The notes: generated from the sequence alone by a model not told the origin. A stretch of DNA of 64,000 bases from Sporosarcina sp. Te-1 (GCF_017498505.1 NZ_CP071798.1:3707501-3771500), one strand, 5' to 3'. Counted from the first letter of the stretch, positions 35,968 through 45,222 are shown. A program made the numbers and translations.

Positions 35968-36861
35968 TTGTTAGGAAGCAGTGAACATGACCTGAATAGC
36001 GTAGACTTGCTTTACCAGGTTGTAAACGAAACGTTTATAATGTTACAACTCTCTCCAGAGGGGAAAATTGTCGAAGCCAATGCTTCATTTTTGTCCTTGT
36101 TCCATTATGATAGAGAAGATATTTACCTGCAAGACTATCAAGCTTTAATGAACGGATGCCAAGATATGCCTGCTATTTGCAAAATATTGGAGCAAGGGGA
36201 ACGATGGACAGGAGAAAGCTGCCTGATTACTAAATGGGGAGATTTAAAATGGCTGCAATCCACGTTTATCCCGATGATCGATGAAAATGGGGAGATTGTG
36301 ACCATTCTTACGCTCCATTTGGATTATACCGATCAAAAAAATGCGGTAAAATGGAGACAGATGGCGTTTCAGAATGAGTTAACCCATTTACCGAATCGCA
36401 GGGAATTGCTTTCCTCAATGGAACAGCACATTTGTGAAGCTGATCAGAGCCATTCCCGTTTTGCTGTACTCTTCATGGACATTAATCAGTTTAAATCTGT
36501 CAATGACGTGTTTGGGCATCATGTAGGTGATCTGTTATTGATCGAAGTAGGGAGACGCCTTTCGAGCATATCATGGGAGGGGCAGCTTTTTCATATGAGC
36601 GGTGATGAATTTGTTATTTTGATAGATGATGTTTTTTCACTAGATAATGTGATTACCAGTATATTCACGTCAATTGAAAAAGAATTTAAATTGGAGACAG
36701 CTCGGGTGAAGGTAAGTGCAAGTATCGGTATCAGTCTCTTCCCGGATCATAGCCGCAACCCGCTGCAACTAATCCAGCTGGCAGACCAAGCGATGTATGA
36801 GGCAAAAGTGGGGGCGACAAATCAATACCGATATGTTGATTTGTCCCAGCTTGAGATATAA
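35968..36861 (+). CDS. PAS-GGDEF diguanylate cyclase (SGDEF variant)
   Basis: The protein has 297 residues. A PAS domain (~15-125, with a PAC-like end LTLHLDYTDQK) precedes a GGDEF domain (~135-295: LTHLPNRREL, FMDINQFKSVNDVFGHHVGDLLL). The signature is SGDEF instead of GGDEF; the Asp and Glu that bind metal and catalyse are retained, so c-di-GMP synthesis is still possible. No RxxD inhibitory site is seen upstream. It has no membrane helix and is cytosolic. The start is TTG 35968 after GAGGTGAGG. It precedes the large sensor kinase by 29 bp and is probably co-transcribed with it. Confidence 0.87.
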   Translation: MLGSSEHDLNSVDLLYQVVNETFIMLQLSPEGKIVEANASFLSLFHYDREDIYLQDYQALMNGCQDMPAICKILEQGERWTGESCLITKWGDLKWLQSTFIPMIDENGEIVTILTLHLDYTDQKNAVKWRQMAFQNELTHLPNRRELLSSMEQHICEADQSHSRFAVLFMDINQFKSVNDVFGHHVGDLLLIEVGRRLSSISWEGQLFHMSGDEFVILIDDVFSLDNVITSIFTSIEKEFKLETARVKVSASIGISLFPDHSRNPLQLIQLADQAMYEAKVGATNQYRYVDLSQLEI

Positions 36862-36890
36862 GACAAAATAGAACGGGGAAATGGTCATTT

Positions 36891-39800
36891 ATGAAAAAAT
36901 GGAGAATCGTTTTATTGACGGGCTTCTTTTTACTTCTTCTCACTTCTTTTCGAATGATTTGGCTTACACATTATGACCCTAGAGATTTTCCTCAAGCCCA
37001 TGATGGCGTGCTTGATTTGCGTGGATTCGATTTAAAAGATCAATCGATCCAGTTGAATGGTGAATGGACATTTTATCCTTGGGCTTTGAAAGAACCTGGT
37101 GAACTGGGAGAACAATCTGCTTTCCTCAACATCCCGGGAAAATGGCGGGAGAACTTAGAGTACTTGTCTGATGAGGAAAACCCTTCTTTTCTGTACGGCA
37201 CCTATCATCTCCGCATTTTATTGGATGAAAATGAACGAAGCGAGCCCTACTCGCTCTATGTGAGAGATATTCGTTCGGCGTCCGTTGCTTTTGTAAATGG
37301 TAAGAAAGTGGCTGAACAAGGGAGAGTAGCTGTCACAGCGAATGCATATGACCGGGCAATCAAACCTTATACCATCACAATCGATCCGGACGTAGATGAA
37401 ATTGATATGGTGATCCAAGTTGCGGACAAAGGACATTCCAAGATTAGCGGCATGAAGGAACCCATATTATTTGGCCATGCCTCAGCGATCAACAGAAGTA
37501 AAACGATTTCGATGGCAGCACAAATTTTATCTGTAAGCATCTTGATATTGCATTTTCTTTTTGCACTCATCGTTTACTTCGGGTTTTCCCGAAGAAACGA
37601 ATTATTATACTTGGCAGTCGTATTCAGCAGTGCAGCGCTCTCCATTCTGCTCGATGACGACCGCCTGTTGCTCGTAGTATTTCCTGATGTATCGAGCCAC
37701 ATTTGGATGAACCTTTTTTCCATTTCCTATGTGACAACTGTCGTATTCCTCATGTTATTTTTCAAGCGATTGTTATTTGAAGTACTGGAGATTAAAAGAA
37801 CATTACTGAGTATTTATACATTGATCATTGCGTTATATGCATTTTACATAGTTTTACTTATATTGGATATCCGTAGTATAACAGGCCATTTATTTTCAAT
37901 TCTCATGATTTGTGTACCGATTCTCATTGCTTTCAGTTTGTTCCGGATCGTATGGAGAGGAATGCCAGGCGTCATTTATTTGCTCTTCGGTGTGATCTGT
38001 ATTGCTAATAATATCGCTTGGGCTTCATTAAAGAGTAATAGTATTCTCGTTCTGCCCTATTATCCATTTGATATTATTATTGCCGTTCTTTGTTTTGCGG
38101 TGTTTTGGTTTAAACAGTTTTTCCATGTGACGGAGGAAAGCCAGGCGCTGGCGGAAAGGCTACAGCGTATTAATGAACAAAAAGATGAGTTTTTAGCAAA
38201 TACCTCGCATGAATTACGGAATCCTTTGCACGGCATTATGAGTATTTCCCAAACGATCTATGAGACCGAGGGACAGTTATCGGATGAAAATAAAAAGAAC
38301 ATGGAAACTCTCATTACGGTAAGCAGGCGGATGTCTACTATTTTGAATGACTTGTTGGATGCCCAGCGGTTGAAAGAGGGTCGCATCTCGCTGCATAAGA
38401 CGGATGTCGATCTGGCAGCCGTGGCTATGGGTGCGGTGGATATGCTTCGCTTCATGTCCAAGGGGAAAAATGTCCAATTCAAGGTGGGAATTGCTGATAC
38501 GTTTCCCTATGTGCTGGCTGATGAAAATCGGATGTTCCAAATCCTCTTTAACCTGATCCATAATGCGGTGAAATTTACAGAGCGTGGAGAAATTGCGATT
38601 ACGGCAAAAATGGAAGGGAAAAAGGCAGTCATCCGTGTCAGCGATACGGGCATCGGAATGACAGAACAGACCATGAAGTCGATTTTTCAGCCATATGAGC
38701 AAGCGGATTCCAGTATGACAGCAATGGGAAGCGGCCTTGGATTAGGTCTCGTCATTTGCGAGCAATTGGTAAAACTTCATGGAGGAGAATTGACGGTGCA
38801 TTCCCGTTTGAATGAAGGTTCTGTATTTACCTTTACAGTGCCCCTAGGGAAGGCGCGTTCAAGTCCGATTACTAGCTATACATCAGCCCAACAGGTTCCC
38901 TCTGTTCATCTGGAAATGGCTGCAGGTACAGATAATCACAAACAACCACGTGTCCTCGTAGTCGATGACGATCCATTGAATGTATCGATTATTGAACAGA
39001 TTTTGAAGGCCAATCATTTTGATGTGGTTACTTGCACGAGTGGAAAGGAAGCGCTGGAACGACTGAATAAGGGGAAATGGGATCTCGTATTGTCTGATGT
39101 GATGATGCCGAAGATGTCCGGTTATGAATTAGCAGAGAGGATTCGTGAACGGTTTACCGTAGCGGAGCTTCCTATTTTATTGCTAACGGCAAGAAGTCAA
39201 TTGGAGGATATTCAAGCAGGGTTCCATTTTGGAGCCAATGATTATATTACGAAACCGGTTGAGAAGGCGGAGCTGGTCACTCGGGTAAAGGCGCTCACCG
39301 ATCTGCGTCAGTCCTTAAGTGAACGAATCGCTCTGGAAGCTGCCTGGCTTCAAGCTCAAATTCAGCCTCATTTTTTGTTCAATACCCTGAACACGATCGC
39401 GGCGCTTAGTGATGAAAACCCGAGGAAGATGATGAAATTGATCGATGAATTTGGTAACTACTTGAACGCTAGTTTTACGACGCAGAATTTAAGTGAACTC
39501 GTTCCTCTGGAAAAAGAGCTGGAACTTGTTAGATCGTATGTCTACATTGAACAGCAAAGATTTGGGGATCGGCTGCATGTCGAGTGGGATATCCGGGTTC
39601 AATCAAACGTGTCAGTGCCCCCTCTGGCCATCCAGACCATTGTCGAGAATGCCATTAACCATGGGGTATTGCGACAGCCTGAAGGAGGGACGGTCCGCAT
39701 TACGATAACAGAACAAGATAGGGTTGTCGATATTTCCATTACTGATGATGGGAGAGGCATGGAAGCGGAGAAAGTCCAACGCTTGTTGCAAAAGGCGGGA

Positions 39801-39926
39801 GAACACCAGCGGGGCATCGGTTTGTTGAATACGGATAAACGATTGAAGCAATTATTCGGTTCTGGCTTAACGATCCAAAGCGAACTGTTTGTTGGGACGA
39901 CCGTTTCGTTTTCCATCCCATTATAA
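36891..39926 (+). CDS. Dual-kinase hybrid sensor: 7TMR-DISM, HisKA/HATPase, REC, LytS-like kinase
   Basis: The protein has 1011 residues. A signal anchor (~4-25) precedes an extracellular 7TMR-DISM galactose-binding-like domain (~40-200) and seven membrane helices (~205-410). A first kinase follows, with HisKA site NTSHELRNPLHG (His ~440), N-box NLIHNAVKF, DTGIGM and GLGLGLVICEQL. A receiver domain (~686-800) has Asp ~733 in LVLSDVMMP. A second, LytS/His_kinase-type module has phosphoacceptor QAQIQPHFLFNTLN (His ~826) and its own ATPase domain (VENAINHG, DDGRGM, RGIGLLN). Internal phosphotransfer between kinase 1 and the receiver, with the second kinase as output to a separate regulator, is the likely logic. 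The convergent REC-BTAD gene at 39979 is the probable partner. Confidence 0.88.
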   Translation: MKKWRIVLLTGFFLLLLTSFRMIWLTHYDPRDFPQAHDGVLDLRGFDLKDQSIQLNGEWTFYPWALKEPGELGEQSAFLNIPGKWRENLEYLSDEENPSFLYGTYHLRILLDENERSEPYSLYVRDIRSASVAFVNGKKVAEQGRVAVTANAYDRAIKPYTITIDPDVDEIDMVIQVADKGHSKISGMKEPILFGHASAINRSKTISMAAQILSVSILILHFLFALIVYFGFSRRNELLYLAVVFSSAALSILLDDDRLLLVVFPDVSSHIWMNLFSISYVTTVVFLMLFFKRLLFEVLEIKRTLLSIYTLIIALYAFYIVLLILDIRSITGHLFSILMICVPILIAFSLFRIVWRGMPGVIYLLFGVICIANNIAWASLKSNSILVLPYYPFDIIIAVLCFAVFWFKQFFHVTEESQALAERLQRINEQKDEFLANTSHELRNPLHGIMSISQTIYETEGQLSDENKKNMETLITVSRRMSTILNDLLDAQRLKEGRISLHKTDVDLAAVAMGAVDMLRFMSKGKNVQFKVGIADTFPYVLADENRMFQILFNLIHNAVKFTERGEIAITAKMEGKKAVIRVSDTGIGMTEQTMKSIFQPYEQADSSMTAMGSGLGLGLVICEQLVKLHGGELTVHSRLNEGSVFTFTVPLGKARSSPITSYTSAQQVPSVHLEMAAGTDNHKQPRVLVVDDDPLNVSIIEQILKANHFDVVTCTSGKEALERLNKGKWDLVLSDVMMPKMSGYELAERIRERFTVAELPILLLTARSQLEDIQAGFHFGANDYITKPVEKAELVTRVKALTDLRQSLSERIALEAAWLQAQIQPHFLFNTLNTIAALSDENPRKMMKLIDEFGNYLNASFTTQNLSELVPLEKELELVRSYVYIEQQRFGDRLHVEWDIRVQSNVSVPPLAIQTIVENAINHGVLRQPEGGTVRITITEQDRVVDISITDDGRGMEAEKVQRLLQKAGEHQRGIGLLNTDKRLKQLFGSGLTIQSELFVGTTVSFSIPL

Positions 39927-39980
39927 AAAAGGTGCCATATTGTTGACCTTCCGAATGGAAGTCAGCAAATGGCACCTTTT
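39926..39980. terminator. Bidirectional terminator between convergent genes
   Basis: AAAGGTGCCAT and ATGGCACCTTT flank an inner TTGACCTTCC/GGAAGTCAGC stem. A-run and T-run on either side serve both strands. Confidence 0.85.
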
Positions 39981-41106
39981 ATCCATTTAAGATGGAATCA
40001 TATAGTTTGGTTGTGGACTGATCGGGAAGTATGCCCAGTTCCTCAATAAGCAGTGTCTTCATATCATGATACACTTTTACTGCTTCCCCTCGGTTTCCAA
40101 TCTGAACGTAAAATCGCATGAGCTGTTGAACCGCATGTTCTGAATAGGGGTTGCATGACACGAGAAGCTGTAAGTATTGCTGGATTTTATTCGTTGCTCC
40201 TCTTTGCGCAAAATGATTGATCAACATTTGCAATAAATGCAGTAATTTTTGCCGAATGGCATGTGCCTTTGGCAAAGCCCACTCATAGCCATTGCTCTCC
40301 ATGTAATCCCCACTGTACTGGCTGACGATTTCTTCGAACATTCCAATCGTATCATCTGTTACGACAGGCGTATCTTCTAGCAGCTTCTCAAATTGTTGGG
40401 CATCGCATTCAAACCGGTCGATACGTAGTGTATAACAGCCATTCGAAAAAGTGATCGCTTTTGAAAAACCCATGGCATCCAGCATCTTCCGCAGATAGGA
40501 CATGGTCGTATGCAATTGTATTTTTGCACGTTGGTATTCCACTTCAGGCCAAAGGGTTTCAATGATAAGATCCCGCTGGATTGTATCGTGTAAATGCGTG
40601 AAGAAAAAGGCGAAAAGTTCCTTAACCTTCGCGGTTTTCCACTTTACAGGTGTGTTGTGATAATAGACATGAAATTCATTGAAACAGATGATTTTCAAGG
40701 AACTTTGTTCAATAGGGGTTGCGATATCTTCTTTTGATCGCAGTTTAATTTGTTCCTCAATTCGCATGGTCGTCTTCTCAAGGCGTTCAAGCATAATAGG
40801 CTTCAATAAATAATCGATGGAATGGAGCTCGAATGCTTGGACAGCATAATCCCGATAGGCTGTCACAAATACGATGAATAGATCTTTATTCCAATCAGTT
40901 AGTAAATCGGCTAAATCCAATCCGCTTAAACCGGGCAACTCGATATCCAAAAATGCCACGTCAAAGGAAAGGTTTTTCAAATCCTTTAATACATCAGTGG
41001 CATTTGTATACATGCCAACGACCTCGACGCGGTTCGTTTTTATTAGTTTCTTTTCCAAATGCCGTAGAGCATGCTGCTCATCATCCACGATAATTGCCCG
41101 AATCAT
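39979..41106 (-). CDS. Response regulator with REC and BTAD (SARP-like) domains
   Basis: The protein has 375 residues. The receiver domain (~1-120) has Asp54 in VAFLDIELPG, acidic VDDE at 8-10 and Lys in LLKPI. A winged-helix OmpR/SARP-like DNA-binding part (~140-235: WKTAKVKELFAFFF, IIETLWPEVEYQRAKIQLHTTMSYLRKML) is followed by a bacterial transcriptional activator domain of helical repeats (~245-370). This two-part output resembles SARP regulators. The gene is convergent with the dual-kinase sensor, which lacks its own DNA-binding output, so they likely form one pathway. The upstream region carries the 21-bp array but no clear promoter was assigned. Confidence 0.88.
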   Translation of the reverse strand: MIRAIIVDDEQHALRHLEKKLIKTNRVEVVGMYTNATDVLKDLKNLSFDVAFLDIELPGLSGLDLADLLTDWNKDLFIVFVTAYRDYAVQAFELHSIDYLLKPIMLERLEKTTMRIEEQIKLRSKEDIATPIEQSSLKIICFNEFHVYYHNTPVKWKTAKVKELFAFFFTHLHDTIQRDLIIETLWPEVEYQRAKIQLHTTMSYLRKMLDAMGFSKAITFSNGCYTLRIDRFECDAQQFEKLLEDTPVVTDDTIGMFEEIVSQYSGDYMESNGYEWALPKAHAIRQKLLHLLQMLINHFAQRGATNKIQQYLQLLVSCNPYSEHAVQQLMRFYVQIGNRGEAVKVYHDMKTLLIEELGILPDQSTTKLYDSILNG

Positions 41107-41308
41107 AAAAACCTCCCACTTATTTCATTCGAAAACTAATTATTTCCATATATTATCTCAAATAATGACTTACTTGTGCAAGAGGAGGTAGGATGGAAAG
41201 GGAATTATAGGTCTTAGGTGGAGTGTGAATGAATCTTTAAAAGGAAAAATTACCTATTCATTCTTCTTATCATGAAATCTCTCTCTTCGCAACCTGGCCA
41301 AAAAAATT

Positions 41309-41422
41309 TGCGCATAAATCTCAAATTTTCGCGCATATCACCTCGAAAAGCGCGCATAACCCCGGTGTCTACGCGCATACCATGTTTCTTTCCGCGCATA
41401 AACACTCCAAACGCGCGCATAA
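41309..41422 (-). repeat. Array of six TTATGCGCG motifs exactly 21 bp apart
   Basis: On the plus strand the motif reads CGCGCATAA. Starts are 41309, 41330, 41351, 41372, 41393 and 41414, always 21 bases apart. The motif lies in sense orientation beyond the terminator of the minus-strand gene at 41562. It is the same core as the array at 18520. Confidence 0.88.
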
Positions 41423-41520
41423 ACCTCGCTTATTGACAAATAATGCAAAAAAACGCCCCTGAAAGAATTCAAACCTATGAGTACATCATTTATATTTTTG
41501 CCCTCATCCTCTAACATAAA

Positions 41521-41551
41521 AAACCATGCAGAGAATCCCTCTACATGGTTT
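41521..41551 (-). terminator. Rho-independent terminator of the minus-strand transporter operon
   Basis: AAACCATG (41521-41528) pairs with CATGGTTT (41544-41551), with an inner AGAG/CTCT pairing. On the minus strand it is followed by a T-run. Confidence 0.85.
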
Positions 41552-41561
41552 ACAGTTTGTA

Positions 41562-42002
41562 TTAAAATCGTCCCTGAATCCTAAAAATAATCTCCGCAAA
41601 TATCGAAGCGAATAAAAACGTGCCTGTATAAACAACTAAGGAAATAATGACAATCCGCCAGCCGAGTTTTTTGAAGTCTTCAATGTCTTTGCCGAGGGAC
41701 AAACCTGCATACGCCAAAATGGGAGTGGCGATGGCCATGAAATTGATCTTTGCTGTTTGGTCTACAATCCAGCCATTGCCCGGAAAGATCGGTGTTGTCG
41801 CAATGAGCGCGATGAAAGAGATCCAGACGACTGCCGGGATTTTCAGCGGCAAATACGTAGCGAGTGCGAGTCCAATCACCGTCACGAGAACAATCAAGAT
41901 CATCCCAGGCAATGCTTCAATCGGATTAACCTTAAAGCCGACCCAATTTCCAATGACGGCAATGAGGCCAATCAACGATAGAATTTTGGCTTTTTCCATC
42001 AT
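41562..42002 (-). CDS. Small integral membrane protein, partner of the DUF3100 protein
   Basis: The protein has 146 residues with about four to five membrane helices, starting MEKAKILSLIGLIAVIGNWVGF. The ATG overlaps the stop of the DUF3100 gene by four bases (ATGA), so the two are translationally coupled and probably form one two-subunit transporter. The IGNWVG motif near the start parallels VGEWIG in the partner and LGEWLS in the 60822 protein. The substrate is unknown; by context it is a carboxylate metabolised by the neighbouring dehydrogenases. A terminator follows 10 bases after the stop. Confidence 0.72.
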   Translation of the reverse strand: MMEKAKILSLIGLIAVIGNWVGFKVNPIEALPGMILIVLVTVIGLALATYLPLKIPAVVWISFIALIATTPIFPGNGWIVDQTAKINFMAIATPILAYAGLSLGKDIEDFKKLGWRIVIISLVVYTGTFLFASIFAEIIFRIQGRF

Positions 42003-42811
42003 GATTTGTCGCCCCCTTTATCAATGGACAGCTTATTGCGGCCCAGTTTCGGTTCAAGCCAGTTATACAGCCGGGCGGTAACAGGCAAGGAGAAGAAGAC
42101 GCAAATATACGTTCCAAGAATCGTTGTGATCAAGTTGGCTGCAGCCGCAAACAAAGCAATGTCTTCTGCATCATTTGGAAAGGTGACAGCCAATGCCCCG
42201 GATGCTGCAGCCATCATGCTGCCCGATCCAACGCCAGCTCCCATTGCCAGTGAAATAGGATGCAGGATGCCGAGACTTCCGAGGAAGCCGGCCAGCAATG
42301 CCAGATAAATAGCGCCGAATACAGTTCCACATACGTAGACGCCAAGCGCACCACGACCTTCCGGTGAATCCGCCCCGTATTTTTCCGCGATGATAGCTAG
42401 GTTTGGTTCCCGATCTATTGAGAAGGTGGCTCCGATGGCTTCGCGTTTCATTCCAAGAAGGAGAGCGATCGGCAACCCGATGGCAATGGTTCCGATCACA
42501 TGCCCGACTTCTTGGAAAGCGAGAGACAGTCCAGCTTCAAATATTTTCGGCAAGGATGGGCCGAGCATCGTGCCCAGCTTCGCAACGAACAGCATGAACG
42601 AAATGCCGAGTACCGTTGCCGCGTGTTTCATTTGTTTGTCACTCATCAGTTTGAATTTCGGCCAACTGACAATAGCCCCCCAGATTAACACATACAACAT
42701 AGGAAACAGAGCGATGGTGCCTACCCCAAGGTTGAATTGCTTCGCTCCGATCCATTCACCCACTACAACAAAAGCAAGCACGATCCCGTGAAGCTTTACG
42801 CTGTTTTTCAT
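41999..42811 (-). CDS. DUF3100 family membrane protein
   Basis: The protein has 270 residues with eight or so membrane helices. Conserved-looking stretches are GAGVGSGSMMAAASGAL and REPNLAIIAEKYGADSPEGRGALGVYVCGTVFGA. I recognise it as DUF3100, a family of putative permeases without proven substrate. The ATG at 42811 follows GGGAGGGGG. It is followed by the coupled small membrane protein and preceded (22 bp) by the 3-hydroxyisobutyrate-dehydrogenase-like gene, so transport and oxidation of the same compound is likely. Confidence 0.75.
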   Translation of the reverse strand: MKNSVKLHGIVLAFVVVGEWIGAKQFNLGVGTIALFPMLYVLIWGAIVSWPKFKLMSDKQMKHAATVLGISFMLFVAKLGTMLGPSLPKIFEAGLSLAFQEVGHVIGTIAIGLPIALLLGMKREAIGATFSIDREPNLAIIAEKYGADSPEGRGALGVYVCGTVFGAIYLALLAGFLGSLGILHPISLAMGAGVGSGSMMAAASGALAVTFPNDAEDIALFAAAANLITTILGTYICVFFSLPVTARLYNWLEPKLGRNKLSIDKGGDKS

Positions 42812-42832
42812 ACTTTTCCCCCTCCCTTTGCA

Positions 42833-43711
42833 TTAGTTGCAAATTGTAGTATTCCCCATCCATTCCACCACTTGCCCTACGGCGCTTGTGTCCAAATGGC
42901 CTTTCCCTTGGGCTTTCGCCACTTCATACAGCTGTTCGACAATGGAACTGAGCATAGCAGGGGAATGGACCTCTCGGGACATCGCCGAGTAGAGATTGAT
43001 GTCCTTCGTCATATGGCCTAAAAAGAACTTCACATCGTCATGTGTATCGTTCAATAGGTTCGGTCCGAAGACGGTGAGAACTTTGTTTTGGGCCGATCCA
43101 ATAGACATGAGCTCCGCAATTTTTTTTGGATCCACCCCATTTTTTGCACCCGTTAGCAATGTTTCGCTAAGAAGCACCATAATTCCTGCAACCATCATAT
43201 TGTTGCACAGTTTGACGACCTGGCCGGAACCGGATGGCCCGATATAGCGGATCTCCTTCCCGATGGATTGCAGCACAGGGAGGACTGATTGGAATGCATG
43301 CTCTTCCCCTCCCGCCATGATCGTCAAGGTTCCTTCATTTGCCCCTGCTGGTCCGTTGCTGACTGGGCAGTCCAAGTAATGGATGCCTGCTTCCCCCGCC
43401 AATTGGAACAGACGCTTGGTCACGGCGACATCAGTCGTACTCATATCCAGAACAAAAGCGCCTTTTTTCAGATGCGGCACAATTGCCGTGAGTGTCTCCT
43501 CTACTAGCAAGGAAGTAGGGAGGGACAGGAGAAACGCGTCGATCATGGATGCATCTTCAATTGTGGAAGAAGCCGGCATTGCCCCAAGCTTCTTCATTTC
43601 TTCTTGCTTAACAGGGTCGGGATCAAAAGTCGTCACGTCAAAACCATTTTTCAATAAATTTTTTACCATTCCGGCACCCATGGCACCGCAGCCGATCATT
43701 CGAATTTTCAT
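42833..43711 (-). CDS. NAD(P)-dependent beta-hydroxyacid dehydrogenase (3-hydroxyisobutyrate dehydrogenase family)
   Basis: The protein has 292 residues. The Rossmann motif is MIGCGAMGAGMV (7-GxGxxG-12). The family substrate signature DCPVSNGPAGANEGTLTIMAGG and the catalytic Lys region GSGQVVKLCNNMMVAG are both complete, followed by the all-helical C-terminal domain. Enzymes of this family oxidise small beta-hydroxyacids to semialdehydes. An aldehyde dehydrogenase lies directly upstream (13 bp), giving a two-step route from a hydroxyacid via semialdehyde to acid or acyl-CoA. The exact substrate (3-hydroxyisobutyrate, tartronate or other) cannot be told. Confidence 0.88.
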   Translation of the reverse strand: MKIRMIGCGAMGAGMVKNLLKNGFDVTTFDPDPVKQEEMKKLGAMPASSTIEDASMIDAFLLSLPTSLLVEETLTAIVPHLKKGAFVLDMSTTDVAVTKRLFQLAGEAGIHYLDCPVSNGPAGANEGTLTIMAGGEEHAFQSVLPVLQSIGKEIRYIGPSGSGQVVKLCNNMMVAGIMVLLSETLLTGAKNGVDPKKIAELMSIGSAQNKVLTVFGPNLLNDTHDDVKFFLGHMTKDINLYSAMSREVHSPAMLSSIVEQLYEVAKAQGKGHLDTSAVGQVVEWMGNTTICN

Positions 43712-43724
43712 TTTGGCATCCCCC

Positions 43725-45197
43725 TTACGGCTTCATGTACACCGTTTTCAGATCTGTCCAGAAATCGAGCGCTGTGCTGCCTTGTTCCCGTGGTCCGATA
43801 CTGGACTCCTTCTTACCGCCAAACGGGTAGTGATTTTCAAAGTAGGTCGATGGCAGATTCACATGAGTGACGCCGGACTGGATGTTGCGGACGAAGTGGA
43901 ACGCCTTTTCCAAGTCCTTTGTATAAATCGTGGAGGAAAGGCCAAATTCAATATCATTCGCTAATGCGAGCGCCTCTTCGTAACCCTCGACTTCAAATAC
44001 GCCAATGACGGGCCCGAAGATTTCTTCTTTGGCAATCGTCATGTCCGGACGCATATTGCTGAACACGGTCGGTGCGACAAAATAGCCGTTTTTCAGGTTG
44101 CCTTCTGTCAACCGCTTTCCACCAGTCTCCAATGTAGCTCCTTCATCAATGGCTGTTTGGACGTAGTGTAAATACGTATTCAACTGGTTTTCATCGATTA
44201 CGGGCCCGTTTGTCGTCTCTTCATTCAAGCCATCTTGGATAATCAAGGATTCCGCTTTGGCAACGAGCCGATCCACGACTTCACGATAAATCGATTTCGG
44301 CACAAATAACCGGCTTGTCCCTGTACAACGCTGGCCGTTATCATAAAAACCGCTCGTGACGATACTCTCGATAGCGAGATCCAAATCGGCATCCTCCAAA
44401 ATGATGGCCGGATTTTTCCCGCCCATTTCTGCCTGCATTTTGCCTCCGTGCTGCGTCACCGCTTTGCCAAGGGCTACCCCGACGTCGGTAGAACCAGTGA
44501 AGGAGACGGCTTTGAGTTCTTTATTTTCCCCGAACTCCTTGCCAATTACGGAGCCCGAGCCGAACACCATATTGAGGACGCCTGGCGGAACGCCTGCTTC
44601 TTCAAATAGTTCAACAATTTTCACGCTGATGAGCGATGTGGTGCTGGCGGGTTTGAAGACGACCGTATTGCCAGCAATGATGGCCGGAGCGATTTTCCAT
44701 ACGCCAATTCCTAGAGGGAAATTATAGGGTGCGATGACGCCGACTACACCGAGCGGTTCCCGGATCGTATACGCAAAAATCTCTTCATTATAAGAAGGAA
44801 GGGTTTCGCCGGCAAGCCGTGTTGCCTCGCCGCTGAATTGCTTCATCGCTTGAATCGTTTTAGCCACTTCACCGCGTGCTTCGCGAATTGATTTGCCGAC
44901 TTCCTTCGTAATGGTATAAGCGAGCTCTTCTTTGTTTCTTTCCAATAAGGTGATCAGTTTAAAAATTACTTCGCCACGCTGAGGAGCGGCTGTATTGGCC
45001 CAGCCTGGGAACGCTTCCTTTGCTGCATCGATAGCGATTCTGACATCACCGATGGAAGACTTCGGGAAACGGCCAAGCACCTCTCTCGTATCGGCTGGGT
45101 TAATGCTTTCATATAGTTCACCGGCTTCCGAAGACACCCATTGGCCGTTAATATAATTTTGATAGATCGGTGCTAGTTCGGTTTGTGTTCCGTGCAT
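43725..45197 (-). CDS. Aldehyde dehydrogenase (semialdehyde dehydrogenase type)
   Basis: The protein has 490 residues and is an NAD(P)-dependent aldehyde dehydrogenase with all catalytic elements: Asn in APYNFPLG (~159), Lys in FKPAS (~182), Glu257 in QAEMGGKNP and the nucleophile Cys291 in DNGQRCTGTSR. Closest in style to alpha-ketoglutarate-semialdehyde or succinate-semialdehyde dehydrogenases (GucD/GabD-like). It is the first structural gene of the minus-strand operon. A cre-like site lies 26-39 bases upstream of the start, suggesting repression when preferred carbon is available, and the GAF/PucR-type regulator is encoded immediately upstream. Confidence 0.9.
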   Translation of the reverse strand: MHGTQTELAPIYQNYINGQWVSSEAGELYESINPADTREVLGRFPKSSIGDVRIAIDAAKEAFPGWANTAAPQRGEVIFKLITLLERNKEELAYTITKEVGKSIREARGEVAKTIQAMKQFSGEATRLAGETLPSYNEEIFAYTIREPLGVVGVIAPYNFPLGIGVWKIAPAIIAGNTVVFKPASTTSLISVKIVELFEEAGVPPGVLNMVFGSGSVIGKEFGENKELKAVSFTGSTDVGVALGKAVTQHGGKMQAEMGGKNPAIILEDADLDLAIESIVTSGFYDNGQRCTGTSRLFVPKSIYREVVDRLVAKAESLIIQDGLNEETTNGPVIDENQLNTYLHYVQTAIDEGATLETGGKRLTEGNLKNGYFVAPTVFSNMRPDMTIAKEEIFGPVIGVFEVEGYEEALALANDIEFGLSSTIYTKDLEKAFHFVRNIQSGVTHVNLPSTYFENHYPFGGKKESSIGPREQGSTALDFWTDLKTVYMKP

Positions 45198-45222
45198 TTG
45201 ATAATCCTCTCCCTTTCTAATC

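Larger units (their letters stand above)
41107..41561. other. Intergenic region with periodic array
   Basis: It contains the six-copy array (41309-41422) and a terminator (41521-41551). No gene is supported in 41107-41300. Confidence 0.6.
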
